Source: UBA2991 sp009841435
Lineage (GTDB): Bacteria; Chloroflexota; Dehalococcoidia; Tepidiformales; Tepidiformaceae
Reading direction: 5' to 3'
Assembly (NCBI GenBank): GCA_965208185.1
Contig: OZ242321.1
Span: 868,001 to 932,000, forward strand
Length of the DNA: 64,000 nt
Positions 1-8,507 of this stretch are shown here, piece by piece (position 1 is the first letter of the stretch; each line of letters starts with the position of its first letter). A model generated the notes under the pieces. It did not search any database. It saw only the letters and a list, made by a program, of their open reading frames with translations, and was not told where the DNA came from. The translations under genes were made by a program, and so were the position numbers.

Positions 1-18
1 GCGAGCCCCGCAGCCCTG

Positions 19-24
19 TAACGT
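19..24 (+). promoter_or_regulatory. -10 box, leaderless promoter of first MFS gene
   Basis: TAACGT (TANNNT type) lies 9 nt before the GTG at 34. The same arrangement, with the same 9-nt gap, precedes the next two paralogs, so the duplicated unit included the promoter. No Shine-Dalgarno sequence fits between box and start. Confidence 0.6.
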
Positions 25-33
25 CACCCCTAC

Positions 34-1371
34 GTGGCATTCCCCTCCGACACCGACGTAGCAGCAGGCGGCGAATCTGGCGAGTTTTCGACGTTCGCCA
101 CCTTCCGCTCGAAGCCGTTCACGCTCCTGTGGGCGAACACGATCGTGTTCGCCGTCTCGCAGTCGATCCAGCAGTTCACGCTGGTGTGGCTGGGGCTGGA
201 GATCGGCAAGGATGGGGTGGAGCTGTGGTCCGGGCTGACGGTGGGGTCCGGGACGGCCGTGGGGCTGATCGTCTTCGCCCTGGGAGTACCGGTCCTCTTC
301 TTCGGGCTCTACGCGGGCATCCTGACCGACCGGCTCGACCGGCGACTGCTGCTGTTCGGGAGCCAGGTGGCCGGCATCGCCATCACGGCCGGAGCGGCGA
401 CGCTCGTCGCGCTCGACACCCTGAACTTCTGGGGCATCTTCGGGCTCGCCGCCGTGCTCGGCTTGATCGTCGCCTTCGGAATGCCGGTGCGGCTGGCGAT
501 CGTGCCTTCCCTGGTGCGGCCCGAGCGCGTACTCAACGCCGTCACGCTCATGAACGTGGGGCAGCAAGTTGCGCTGGGCGGCGCGGCGGTCAGCGGCGCC
601 ATCATCAGCGTGGGAGGCACGGAGGCGGCGTTCGCCGCTCAGGCGGGACTGCTCGCGCTGGGGCTGATAGCGCTCTTCCCCCTGCGCGTGCCGGTGGTGC
701 GCACAGACGTGCGGCGAAGCGTACGGGAGGACCTGCGCGAGGGGTTTGCGTTCGTCGTCCAGCACGCTGGTATCCGCTCGCTGATGATCGTGCTGCTGGC
801 AACCGCGCTGGTGATGGCGGGCGCCTTCCAGGCGCTGCTTCCGAAGATCGCGGTCGACCACCTGGGGGCGGGGCCGTTCAAGGCGTCGGCCCTCCTGACG
901 GTCATGCTCGGTGGCAACCTGATCACGTCACTGATGCTCGCTTCCTTCGAGCGGGTGGACCGGGCGGGGCTCTTCTTCCTGGTGACGCTGGTAGTCGGCG
1001 GCATCCTGAACGTCAGCGTCGGGCTGGCGCCCTGGTACACGATCGCGCTCGTGATCATGTTCCTGAACGGCCTCGATGCGGGCGTCTTCGTGAACCTGAA
1101 CATGGCGCTGATCCAGGCGCACACCCCGAACGCGATCATGGGGCGGGTGATGAGCATCTACCAGATGTGCATGGCGGGCGGCATGCCGCTTGGCGCGCTG
1201 ATCGCGGGCCTGATGGCGGACAGTGTCGGCACGCGCGAGTGGTTCGCCATCTGCGGCGCCATGCTGATCCTGCTCGGGATCGGGATGATCGCCACGCAGC
1301 CGGCGCTGCGGCGGATGAGCTCGGCTCCCGACCCGGTGCCGGAGCCGGCCAGCGCCCCCGCAGGAGGCTAG
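34..1371 (+). CDS. MFS exporter, EntS-like (tandem copy 1 of 3)
   Basis: Major facilitator superfamily transporter of the MFS_3/enterobactin-exporter (EntS) type, 445 aa, an inner-membrane drug or metabolite efflux carrier; the substrate cannot be told from sequence. About 12 hydrophobic segments are visible. The loop 2-3 signature GILTDRLDRR sits near residues 95-104, and MPVRLAIVPSLV and NAIMGRVMSIYQ are conserved in all three tandem copies. Translation starts at GTG 34, 9 nt after a -10 box. It is nearly collinear with the genes at 1438 and 2858. The tail is Pro/Ala-rich (residues ~425-445). Confidence 0.88.
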   Translation: MAFPSDTDVAAGGESGEFSTFATFRSKPFTLLWANTIVFAVSQSIQQFTLVWLGLEIGKDGVELWSGLTVGSGTAVGLIVFALGVPVLFFGLYAGILTDRLDRRLLLFGSQVAGIAITAGAATLVALDTLNFWGIFGLAAVLGLIVAFGMPVRLAIVPSLVRPERVLNAVTLMNVGQQVALGGAAVSGAIISVGGTEAAFAAQAGLLALGLIALFPLRVPVVRTDVRRSVREDLREGFAFVVQHAGIRSLMIVLLATALVMAGAFQALLPKIAVDHLGAGPFKASALLTVMLGGNLITSLMLASFERVDRAGLFFLVTLVVGGILNVSVGLAPWYTIALVIMFLNGLDAGVFVNLNMALIQAHTPNAIMGRVMSIYQMCMAGGMPLGALIAGLMADSVGTREWFAICGAMLILLGIGMIATQPALRRMSSAPDPVPEPASAPAGG

Positions 1372-1422
1372 CCCCATGGCCTGCTAGCCACCTCTCTCGG
1401 GGTAGGCAGACCGGCAGCCCTG

Positions 1423-1428
1423 TAGCAT
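1423..1428 (+). promoter_or_regulatory. -10 box, leaderless promoter of second MFS gene
   Basis: TAGCAT, 9 nt before GTG 1438. The stretch GCCCTGTAGCATCGCC is shared almost exactly with the region before 2858 and partly with the region before 34. Confidence 0.65.
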
Positions 1429-1437
1429 CGCCCGAAC

Positions 1438-2796
1438 GTGGCAACCCTTTCGGAGTCGAAAACGGGGCCGGTCGAGGTATCGAGCGAGGGCGGGCGTGGC
1501 CTGTCGCGCTCCACGTTTGCCGTGTTCCGGCACAGGCCGTTCGCCCTGCTGTGGGGGAACACGATCACGTTCGCCCTCTCGCAGTCGATCCAGATGTTCA
1601 CGTTCGCGTGGCTGGCGCTCGACATCGCCGGCGACGAGGGCGTGGAGCTCTGGGCCGGCTTTACGGCACAGTCGGGCACAGTGGTGGGCCTCGTCATCGC
1701 CGCGCTGGGCCTGCCCGTCCTCTTCTTCGGTCTCTACGCCGGCATCCTCACCGATCGCATGGACCGACGACTGCTGCTCTTCGGCACCCAGATAGGCGGA
1801 ATTGCGCTTGCGGCCGGCGCGGCGACCCTCGTGGCCCTGGGATCCCTGAACATCTGGGGCATCTTTGGCCTCGCGTTCGTGCTGGGGTGCACCACGGCCT
1901 TCGGGATGCCGGTGCGGCAGGCGATCGTGCCCTCGCTGGTCTCCCCCGAACGGGTCCTCAACGCCGTCACCCTGATGAACGTCAGCGCGCAGGTAGCGCA
2001 GGCGGGGGCGGCGGTCAGCGGGGCCGTCATCGCCTTCGGGGGAATTGAATCGGCATTCGCGGCGCAGGCAATACTCCTGACGGTGGGGCTGTTCGCGTTG
2101 ATCCCCATCCGCGTCCCCAACGTCAGGGGCGGCACACCGCGACGGATAGGGGAAGATCTTCGGGAGGGCCTGTCCTTCGTGATCCACCACCCGGGCATCC
2201 GCACGCTCATGATCGTGCTGCTCGCAACCGCCCTCGCGATGGCGGGCACGTTCCAGGCGCTCCTTCCCAAGATCGCGCTTGACGAACTGGACGCGGGCCC
2301 GTTCAAGGCCTCGATGCTCTTCACGATCATGCTCTTCGGCACGCTCATCACGTCGGTCGTGCTGGCCTCGTTCCGGCGGGTCGACCGGGCAGGGTTCTAT
2401 TTCCTCTGCACGCTGGTGGCGGGCGGTGTGTTGAACGTCGCGCTGGGCCTTGCGCCCTGGTACTACATGGCGCTGCTGATCATGTTCATCACCGGCTTCA
2501 ACGCCGGGATCTTCATCAACCTGAACATGGCCCTTGTCCAGGCCCACACGCCGAACGCGATCATGGGGCGGGTGATGAGCATCTACCAGATGTGCATGGC
2601 GGGAGCGATGCCGATTGGGGCCCTGGTCGCGGGACCGATGGCGGACGTAGTGGGGGCGCGGGAGTGGTTTGCCATTGGAGGTGCGCTGCTCTTTGTGCTT
2701 GGCGTCGTCGTTATCGCGACGCAGCCGGCCCTGAGGAGGATGAGCTCGGCGCCCGACCCGGCGGCCACGGCAGCGGCCGCTGCGGCGGGGAGCTAG
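1438..2796 (+). CDS. MFS exporter, EntS-like (tandem copy 2 of 3)
   Basis: MFS_3 family efflux transporter, 452 aa, aligning end to end with its neighbours at 34 and 2858. It keeps the loop motif GILTDRMDRRLLL, the MPVRQAIVPSLVSPERV stretch and NAIMGRVMSIYQM near the C-terminal half. The start is GTG 1438 behind a -10 box; only 66 nt separate it from copy 1. It ends in an alanine run (ATAAAAAAGS). Each copy has its own promoter, so the three can be regulated separately. Substrate unknown; tandem amplification suggests export of related toxic compounds, which is inference. Confidence 0.88.
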   Translation: MATLSESKTGPVEVSSEGGRGLSRSTFAVFRHRPFALLWGNTITFALSQSIQMFTFAWLALDIAGDEGVELWAGFTAQSGTVVGLVIAALGLPVLFFGLYAGILTDRMDRRLLLFGTQIGGIALAAGAATLVALGSLNIWGIFGLAFVLGCTTAFGMPVRQAIVPSLVSPERVLNAVTLMNVSAQVAQAGAAVSGAVIAFGGIESAFAAQAILLTVGLFALIPIRVPNVRGGTPRRIGEDLREGLSFVIHHPGIRTLMIVLLATALAMAGTFQALLPKIALDELDAGPFKASMLFTIMLFGTLITSVVLASFRRVDRAGFYFLCTLVAGGVLNVALGLAPWYYMALLIMFITGFNAGIFINLNMALVQAHTPNAIMGRVMSIYQMCMAGAMPIGALVAGPMADVVGAREWFAIGGALLFVLGVVVIATQPALRRMSSAPDPAATAAAAAAGS

Positions 2797-2842
2797 CATC
2801 GAGGGGAAGGGCAGATCAACGGTGGCGGAGGGGCCGGCGCTG

Positions 2843-2848
2843 TAGCAT
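2843..2848 (+). promoter_or_regulatory. -10 box, leaderless promoter of third MFS gene
   Basis: TAGCAT, 9 nt before GTG 2858, the same spacing and context as the box at 1423-1428. Confidence 0.65.
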
Positions 2849-2857
2849 CGCCGGTAC

Positions 2858-4210
2858 GTGGGTTCTGTCTCCGACACAGCCGCGGATCCAGTAGCGGTTG
2901 AGCACGAGAGCCACGGGCTCTCGCACTCGACGTTCGCTGCTTTCCGCTCGAAGCCGTTCACGTTGCTGTGGGCGAACACGATCACGTTCGCGCTCTCGCA
3001 GTCGATCCAGCAGTTCACGTTCGCCTGGCTCGCCATCGAGATCGGGGAAGGCGGCGCCCAGCTCTGGTCCGGGTTCACGGTGGGCGAGGGGACCCTGCTC
3101 GGGCTCGTCATCGCGGCCCTGGGGCTACCCATCCTCCTCTTCGGGCTCTACGCGGGCATCCTCGCGGACCGGCTGGACCGGCGGTTGCTGCTCTTCGGGA
3201 GCCAGGGGGCGGGCATCGCCATCACGGCGGGGGCAGCCACGCTCGTGGCGATGGGCTCCCTGAACATCTGGGGTGTCCTCGCACTGGCGTTCGTGCTCGG
3301 CTCCGCGGTGGCCTTCGGTATGCCCGTACGCCAAGCGATCGTGCCGTCGCTCGTGCCTCCCGAACGCGTCCTGAACGCGGTGACCCTCATGAACGTGGGA
3401 GCGCAGGTCGCGACAGGCGGCGCCGTGATCAGCGGCGCGGTCATTGAACTCGGCGGAATCTCCGCGGCCTTCGCGGCGCAGGCGGGGCTGCTAACGCTGG
3501 GTTTGCTCGCGCTCATCCCCCTGCGCGTCCCCAATGTGCGAGCGAGTATCTCCCGACGAATGAGCGAAGACCTGCGCGAGGGGTTCACCTTCGTGGTCCA
3601 CCACGCAGGTATTCGCTCGCTCATGATCGCCCTGCTGGCGACGGCGCTGGTGATTGGAGGAGCGTTCCAGGCCCTGCTCCCGAAGATCGCCGTCGACGAC
3701 CTGGACGCGGGCCCGTTCCAGGCCTCGATGCTGTTCACGGTGATGCTCGGCGGGACGCTGATCACGTCCCTCGTCCTCGCCTCGTTCCGGCGGGTGGACC
3801 GCGCCGGCTTCTACTTCCTCATGACGCTGGTGGTCGGCGGCTTCCTGAACATCGGCCTGGGCGTGGCGCCGTGGTACACCCTGGCCCTCGTCATCATGTT
3901 CGTCACGGGGTGGAACGCGGGCTTCTTCACGAACTTGAACATGGCGCTCGTTCAGGCGCACACGCCGAACGCGATCATGGGGCGTGTGATGAGCATCTAT
4001 CAGATCTGCATGGCCGGGGCGATGCCCCTGGGCGCGCTGGTGGCCGGCCTAATGGCGGACGTGGTGGGAGCGCAGGAGTGGTATGCGATCTGTGGCGTGG
4101 GGCTGCTGGTGCTCGGTGTCGTCATGGTCGCCACGCAAACGGACCTGCGCCGCATGAGCTCGGCGCCGGACCCGGAACGGGATGCAGTAGCAAGCGCCGC
4201 CGGCGGCTAA
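2858..4210 (+). CDS. MFS exporter, EntS-like (tandem copy 3 of 3)
   Basis: MFS_3 family transporter, 450 aa, third member of the tandem set and visibly closer to copy 1 in its first helices (SKPFTLLWANTI is shared). It contains GILADRLDRRLLL after helix 2, the conserved MPVRQAIVPSLV region and NAIMGRVMSIYQI. Start GTG 2858. It has the same hydrophilic tail ending LRRMSSAPDP as the others before a short variable end. It probably works as an independent proton-driven exporter; no dedicated regulator gene lies beside the cluster. Confidence 0.88.
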   Translation: MGSVSDTAADPVAVEHESHGLSHSTFAAFRSKPFTLLWANTITFALSQSIQQFTFAWLAIEIGEGGAQLWSGFTVGEGTLLGLVIAALGLPILLFGLYAGILADRLDRRLLLFGSQGAGIAITAGAATLVAMGSLNIWGVLALAFVLGSAVAFGMPVRQAIVPSLVPPERVLNAVTLMNVGAQVATGGAVISGAVIELGGISAAFAAQAGLLTLGLLALIPLRVPNVRASISRRMSEDLREGFTFVVHHAGIRSLMIALLATALVIGGAFQALLPKIAVDDLDAGPFQASMLFTVMLGGTLITSLVLASFRRVDRAGFYFLMTLVVGGFLNIGLGVAPWYTLALVIMFVTGWNAGFFTNLNMALVQAHTPNAIMGRVMSIYQICMAGAMPLGALVAGLMADVVGAQEWYAICGVGLLVLGVVMVATQTDLRRMSSAPDPERDAVASAAGG

Positions 4211-4255
4211 CCGCCGAACGCGTTGGCTCTTGCAGGACCGCTGGAGCCCTCCGGG

Positions 4256-4510
4256 CTACGAAACGACGAAATACACCGACCCGTCGCGGACCCAGGTGTC
4301 CGCGCTCTTGCCGACGCGCTTGGCCGCACGAGAGATCCGGAGTGCGAGTCCACGAGCGGTCTCGCCCTCTTCAGGAGTGAGTTTTCCCGCTTCATCGGAC
4401 TTGACCGAATTAACGTAGTCCTCGTACTGCCGCATTCGAGCAGTAAGCCGTCCAGTCTGTTTCATTGGACCGGGGGCAGCGGACGCCTTCACCGTTGAGA
4501 ACTTCACCAT
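4256..4510 (-). CDS. Small basic protein of unknown function
   Basis: 84 aa; I do not recognise the family. The start is ATG 4510, chosen because a CAGGAGA Shine-Dalgarno lies 8 nt upstream and a TACTCT -10 box lies at 4541-4546. The protein is hydrophilic, rich in Lys/Arg/Ser, and ends in WVRDGSVYFVVS, which looks like a terminal beta hairpin. Base composition here is lower in GC than the neighbours. It is single-gene and convergent with the MFS array. No membrane segment or cysteine. Confidence 0.6.
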   Translation of the reverse strand: MVKFSTVKASAAPGPMKQTGRLTARMRQYEDYVNSVKSDEAGKLTPEEGETARGLALRISRAAKRVGKSADTWVRDGSVYFVVS

Positions 4511-4540
4511 TGCCGGAATCTCCTGAGAATTGTGCATCCT

Positions 4541-4546
4541 AGAGTA
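4541..4546 (-). promoter_or_regulatory. -10 box of the small gene at 4256-4510
   Basis: TACTCT on the minus strand, followed after about 20 nt by the CAGGAGA ribosome site and ATG 4510, so this transcript has a short 5' leader. Confidence 0.45.
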
Positions 4547-4772
4547 GCAGCAAAGGTTGAAAGTTCACACTCAGGGCCGCCTAACCAGGCGCACTCTATT
4601 GCCCGACGAGAGCGCGACGACAACGCTCAAACAAGAAACGTCACTTCAACCTCCGTGCGTGTGCCACAGGGACCCTGGAGAGCGCCGGAGGGGTCGTACT
4701 GGGGCCTTCCGTGCTCCAGCGCTTCACGCGGCCCTTCCCGAGCCGTAGGCTGCGCGGCGATCGGAGGTCAGG

Positions 4773-5900
4773 ATGAGCGTCGCCGCGAAGGATGTCGTTG
4801 CACGAATGGCGGAGGCGGCCAGCGACTGGCTCGACTCGTTGCCGGAGGAGCTGCGGTCCGCGGCCAACCCACCATTTGCCGACCCGCGCCGGGAGATCTG
4901 GTACTACACGCCGACGAACCACGAAGGCGTGCCTATGGCCGACCTGACCATGCGGCAGGTGCAACTCGCGCACCGGCTGCTGGCCTCGGGCCTGAGCCTG
5001 CCGGCCTACCGGCGAGCGACGGTGATCATGAACCTGGAGGCCTGGCAGGACGCGCTCGGCGGCTGGCGCATCCCGCGGGGGTCCATGCGGGGCACGATGC
5101 ACGGCTCGGATCCGGCGATGTACTTCGCGATGGTCTACGGGGAGCCCGGCAGCGACGCCTGGGGGTGGCGCTTCGGGGGGCACCACGTCTCGGTGCACAA
5201 CACGATCGTGAACGGCGAGATCGTGTCGGTGACGCCCACATTCTTCGGGGCGAACCCACACGAAGCCGACCTGAGCGACTACCAGACGCTGCGTCCGGTT
5301 GCGGGCGAGGAGGACATCGCGCGCGAGCTCGTACACAGTCTCGACACGGAGCAGCGTTCGGTTGCCATCATCTCGAAGGCGGCGCCGTTCGACATCGTCC
5401 AGTCGAACCGCTCCCATGTTGAAGACGGGGCACAGCCTGAGTGGATCTCGATGGTGTTCAACGGGCTGCCAGACCAGGGGACGGCCGATCGCCTCACGAT
5501 CATGCAGGACGATCTCGATAGCCGGCAGGCGATGACGGACGCCGACCGCGAGGCGGCGCGCTACTCGCTGACGCCCAAGGGGCTGGCGGCAGCGGGTATG
5601 TCGGAGGCGCAGCTCGCGATCCTCGAAGCGCTCCTGCGGGAGTACACGCAGCGGCTTCCCGAGCCCATGGCGGCGGCAGAGCACGAGCGCCTCATGAGCA
5701 TCCTCCCGGACCTGCACTTCGCCTGGGCGGGGGGAATCGAGCGGAAGCAGCCGCACTACTACCGGCTGCAGGGACCACGCGTGCTGATCGAGTACGACTG
5801 CGTCCAGAACAATGCCAACCACAGCCACACGGTCTGGCGCGATCCGGAGGGTGACTTCGGGCGCGACCTGCTGGCGGAGCACTACGCGGCGGCGCACTGA
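4773..5900 (+). CDS. DUF3500 family protein
   Basis: 375 aa, matching the DUF3500 family in its landmarks: the WGWRFGGHHVSVH stretch near residues 130-142, and HYYRLQGPRVLIEYD plus NNANHSHTVWRDP near the C-terminus. Several conserved His, Tyr and Trp residues suggest a ligand or metal pocket, but I know of no established reaction. No signal peptide; cytosolic. The start ATG 4773 has a strong GGAGGTCAGG site. The P450 gene follows 66 nt later on the same strand, so a shared catabolic role is possible but unproven. Confidence 0.8.
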   Translation: MSVAAKDVVARMAEAASDWLDSLPEELRSAANPPFADPRREIWYYTPTNHEGVPMADLTMRQVQLAHRLLASGLSLPAYRRATVIMNLEAWQDALGGWRIPRGSMRGTMHGSDPAMYFAMVYGEPGSDAWGWRFGGHHVSVHNTIVNGEIVSVTPTFFGANPHEADLSDYQTLRPVAGEEDIARELVHSLDTEQRSVAIISKAAPFDIVQSNRSHVEDGAQPEWISMVFNGLPDQGTADRLTIMQDDLDSRQAMTDADREAARYSLTPKGLAAAGMSEAQLAILEALLREYTQRLPEPMAAAEHERLMSILPDLHFAWAGGIERKQPHYYRLQGPRVLIEYDCVQNNANHSHTVWRDPEGDFGRDLLAEHYAAAH

Positions 5901-5966
5901 CTAGTGGCTGGTGATCGGCGGTCGGTCCCCCGCCACCCCGCCCGAACGACACACAAGGAGAACCCC

Positions 5967-7256
5967 ATGAGCGACACGACGGAGACACCTGGGAAGACCC
6001 CGGACGACTTCAACTTCCTCGACCCGGAGGTGCAGGACTGCCCCTACGAGGCGTACCAGGCCCTGCGAGACCAGGCGCCGGTCTACAGGGACCCGAACAC
6101 GGGCCAGTACGTGATCACGCGCTTCGAGGACCTGCGCGAGGTGCTCCTCGACACGGAGAACTTCGGCAACGGGGGCAATCGCGCCGCCCAGGCCGAGGCG
6201 AGGCCACAGCTGACGGAACGGCAGATGCGGATGCTGGCGGTGTACGAGGAGAACAACGGGTGGCTCCCGGAGCCGACCCTGGCGGCCCGCGACGACCCGA
6301 ACCACCGCCAGATGCGGAACATGTTCGACAAGGCGTTTCGGCCCGGGAAGATCAAGCAGCTCGACCCGTTCGTCGAGAGCGTCGCGAACCGGCTCTTCGA
6401 CGCGTTCATCGAGGACGGCCACTGCGACTGGGTGCACCAATTCGCGGTACCGCTGCCGCTCATCGTGATCGGGCACCAGATGGGCGTGAAGGAGGAGGAC
6501 ATCTGGCTCATCAAGCGCGCGACCGATGCCTGGGTGCGCCGCTTCGGCCAGATGGTGAGCGAGGAGGAGGAGCGCGAGGCGCTCGAGCTGGAGATCGAAG
6601 CGCAGCATTACTTCAAGAAGGTGTTCGACCGGCTGCGGGAGGAGCCCGACGACACACTCCTCTCGGACCTCGTGAACACCGAGATCCCCGAGTGGGGGCG
6701 GACGCTCACGGACGGCGAGCTGCAGTCCGAGATGATGTCGGACACCTTCGTGGGCGGCTCCGAGACGAGCACGAACGCGATCGGCGAGGGCGTCAAGATC
6801 CTGATCGAGCAGCCAGAGATCTGGGAGCAGCTCAAATCGGACCCGGACCAGTACCTGCGTACGTTCGTGGAGGAGGTGCTGCGGCTGGAGTCACCGGTGC
6901 AGATGCTGGGGCGGGTCGCGCTGAATGACGTCGAGATGCACGGCGTGACGATCCCGGCGGGGGCATCGATCGGGACGCGCTACGCCGCCGCCAACCGCGA
7001 CGAGCGGCGCTTCGAGTGCCCGGCGGACGTGGACCTGGAGCGGAAGAACCCCATGGCGCATCTCACCTTCGGGGCGGGCATCCACTACTGCCTTGGCGCG
7101 CCGCTCGCGCGTCGCGAGCTGTACTACAGCTTCAAGACGCTCGTGGAGCGGGTCGACGAGATGTGGTTCGCGCCGGGGAAGAACGACTTCAAGCACCACC
7201 CGCACATGTTCCTGAGGGCGCTCAAGGAGCTCCACATCGAGTTCAAGGCGAAGTAG
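5967..7256 (+). CDS. Cytochrome P450
   Basis: Soluble bacterial P450 monooxygenase, 429 aa from ATG 5967 (AAGGAG site 9 nt upstream; an in-frame upstream start at 5904 is less likely). Visible marks are the I-helix oxygen-activation region FVGGSETSTN (~262-271), the K-helix ExxR in EEVLRLESP (~302) and the heme-thiolate loop FGAGIHYCLGAPLARRE with the Cys ligand near residue 375. It needs a ferredoxin and reductase, which are not encoded nearby. The I-helix has Ser-Glu-Thr-Ser where Asp/Glu-Thr is usual, so the acid/alcohol pair is kept. The substrate cannot be inferred; terpenoid or xenobiotic hydroxylation is typical. Confidence 0.92.
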   Translation: MSDTTETPGKTPDDFNFLDPEVQDCPYEAYQALRDQAPVYRDPNTGQYVITRFEDLREVLLDTENFGNGGNRAAQAEARPQLTERQMRMLAVYEENNGWLPEPTLAARDDPNHRQMRNMFDKAFRPGKIKQLDPFVESVANRLFDAFIEDGHCDWVHQFAVPLPLIVIGHQMGVKEEDIWLIKRATDAWVRRFGQMVSEEEEREALELEIEAQHYFKKVFDRLREEPDDTLLSDLVNTEIPEWGRTLTDGELQSEMMSDTFVGGSETSTNAIGEGVKILIEQPEIWEQLKSDPDQYLRTFVEEVLRLESPVQMLGRVALNDVEMHGVTIPAGASIGTRYAAANRDERRFECPADVDLERKNPMAHLTFGAGIHYCLGAPLARRELYYSFKTLVERVDEMWFAPGKNDFKHHPHMFLRALKELHIEFKAK

Positions 7257-7265
7257 GGAGCGGCC

Positions 7266-8492
7266 ATGTACCCGAAACGAAGGAGTTGGGGCCCCTGGCT
7301 GGCCGTGGTCGCCGCCCTCACCCTCATCGCGGGGACGCTCGCGGCCTGCGGCGACGAAGAGCGCGCGCCCCTGAAGATCGGCGTCCTGCTGGTCAACAGT
7401 GAGACGCAAACGGACACGGCTCTCGACCGGCTGCGCGCCTTCAAGCTCGCCATCAAGCACGTGAACGAGGCCGGCGGCATCTTCGGCCAGCCGGTGGAAA
7501 TCGTGGAAGGCGACACCCTCAACCCCCAGGAGGAAGCGCGACGCCTGATTCAGGAGGGCGTACACGCCATCGTCGGACCCAACTCCAGCGCCGACTCGCT
7601 CCTGGTGATCGAGGTCGCGGCGCCGGCGGGGGTGCTCGTGATCAGCCCCTCCGCTTCTTCTCCGCTCCTCACCGCCAACGAGGACCGCGACCTCTTCTTC
7701 CGCACGGTCCTCTCCGACGTCGCCCAGGGGCCGGCGCTGGCGCAGCTCACGCGCGAGCGAGGCTTCGACAACGTGGGCGTGATCTACCGCGACGACGCCT
7801 GGGGCCAGGGTCTGGCGGCGGCCTTCCAGGAAGCGTGGATGGGCGGCATCGTGGCTGTCAGCTCTCCCGCCGAGCTGCAAGAGAGCTACCTCGACCTCAT
7901 CGAGGAGAGCGCGCGCGAGGGAGCCCAGGCGCTCGTCCTGCTCACCTTCTGGCCCGAGGGCGAGATCATCCTCAGGGAGGCGCTCGATAGCGGCCTGTAC
8001 GAACAATTTCTCTTCGGCGACGCGCTGCGGGTGGCCGATGTCGCCGAGGCCGTAGGTGGGGGAAGGCTGGCCGGCATGTACGGCACCGTCAGCAGCCCCT
8101 CCCACGAGAATCCGTCCACCGCGATTTGGGAAGAGGCCTTCCGTGACGAGTACGGGAGGGGCACAGAGGCCACCTACGTCAGGGAAACCTACGACGCCAC
8201 CATTGCGATCGCGCTCGCGGCGGAGGAAGCGGGCGAGGCCGAGGGAACGGCCATCCGCGACGCGCTCCGCGGGATCGGCGCCGCACCTGGCGAGCACGTC
8301 CGGCCCGGGGTGGAAGGCATCGCCCGCGCCCTGAGCGTCATCCGGGACGGAGACGAAGTGGACTACGCGGGGGCCTCCGTCTCGATGGACTGGGACGAAT
8401 ACGGCGACCTTCGGCGAGGCTACATCGGCATCTGGCGGTTCACGGCAGACGGCACGATCGAGGACGTAGACGTCATCGCCTACGAGCGCTGA
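7266..8492 (+). CDS. ABC-type substrate-binding lipoprotein (branched-chain amino acid type)
   Basis: Periplasmic-binding-fold protein of the Leu/Ile/Val (LivJ-like) family, 408 aa. The N-terminus is a lipoprotein signal ending in LAAC (Cys ~27), then KIGVLLVNSETQTDTALDRLRAFKLA-type features of the first lobe and VGPNSSADSL near residue 100 in the ligand cleft. The gene starts 9 nt after the P450 stop and has GGGAG before ATG. No permease or ATPase genes accompany it, so it is an orphan receptor that could capture the P450 substrate or feed a transporter elsewhere. Confidence 0.85.
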   Translation: MYPKRRSWGPWLAVVAALTLIAGTLAACGDEERAPLKIGVLLVNSETQTDTALDRLRAFKLAIKHVNEAGGIFGQPVEIVEGDTLNPQEEARRLIQEGVHAIVGPNSSADSLLVIEVAAPAGVLVISPSASSPLLTANEDRDLFFRTVLSDVAQGPALAQLTRERGFDNVGVIYRDDAWGQGLAAAFQEAWMGGIVAVSSPAELQESYLDLIEESAREGAQALVLLTFWPEGEIILREALDSGLYEQFLFGDALRVADVAEAVGGGRLAGMYGTVSSPSHENPSTAIWEEAFRDEYGRGTEATYVRETYDATIAIALAAEEAGEAEGTAIRDALRGIGAAPGEHVRPGVEGIARALSVIRDGDEVDYAGASVSMDWDEYGDLRRGYIGIWRFTADGTIEDVDVIAYER

Positions 8493-8507
8493 CGGGAGGA
8501 ACAAGGC

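Noticed and set aside
129..3132. Very long overlapping open frames on both strands across the MFS genes
   Set aside because: They are Arg/Pro/Ala-rich shadow frames expected in GC-rich DNA and match no family; the MFS frames explain the region.
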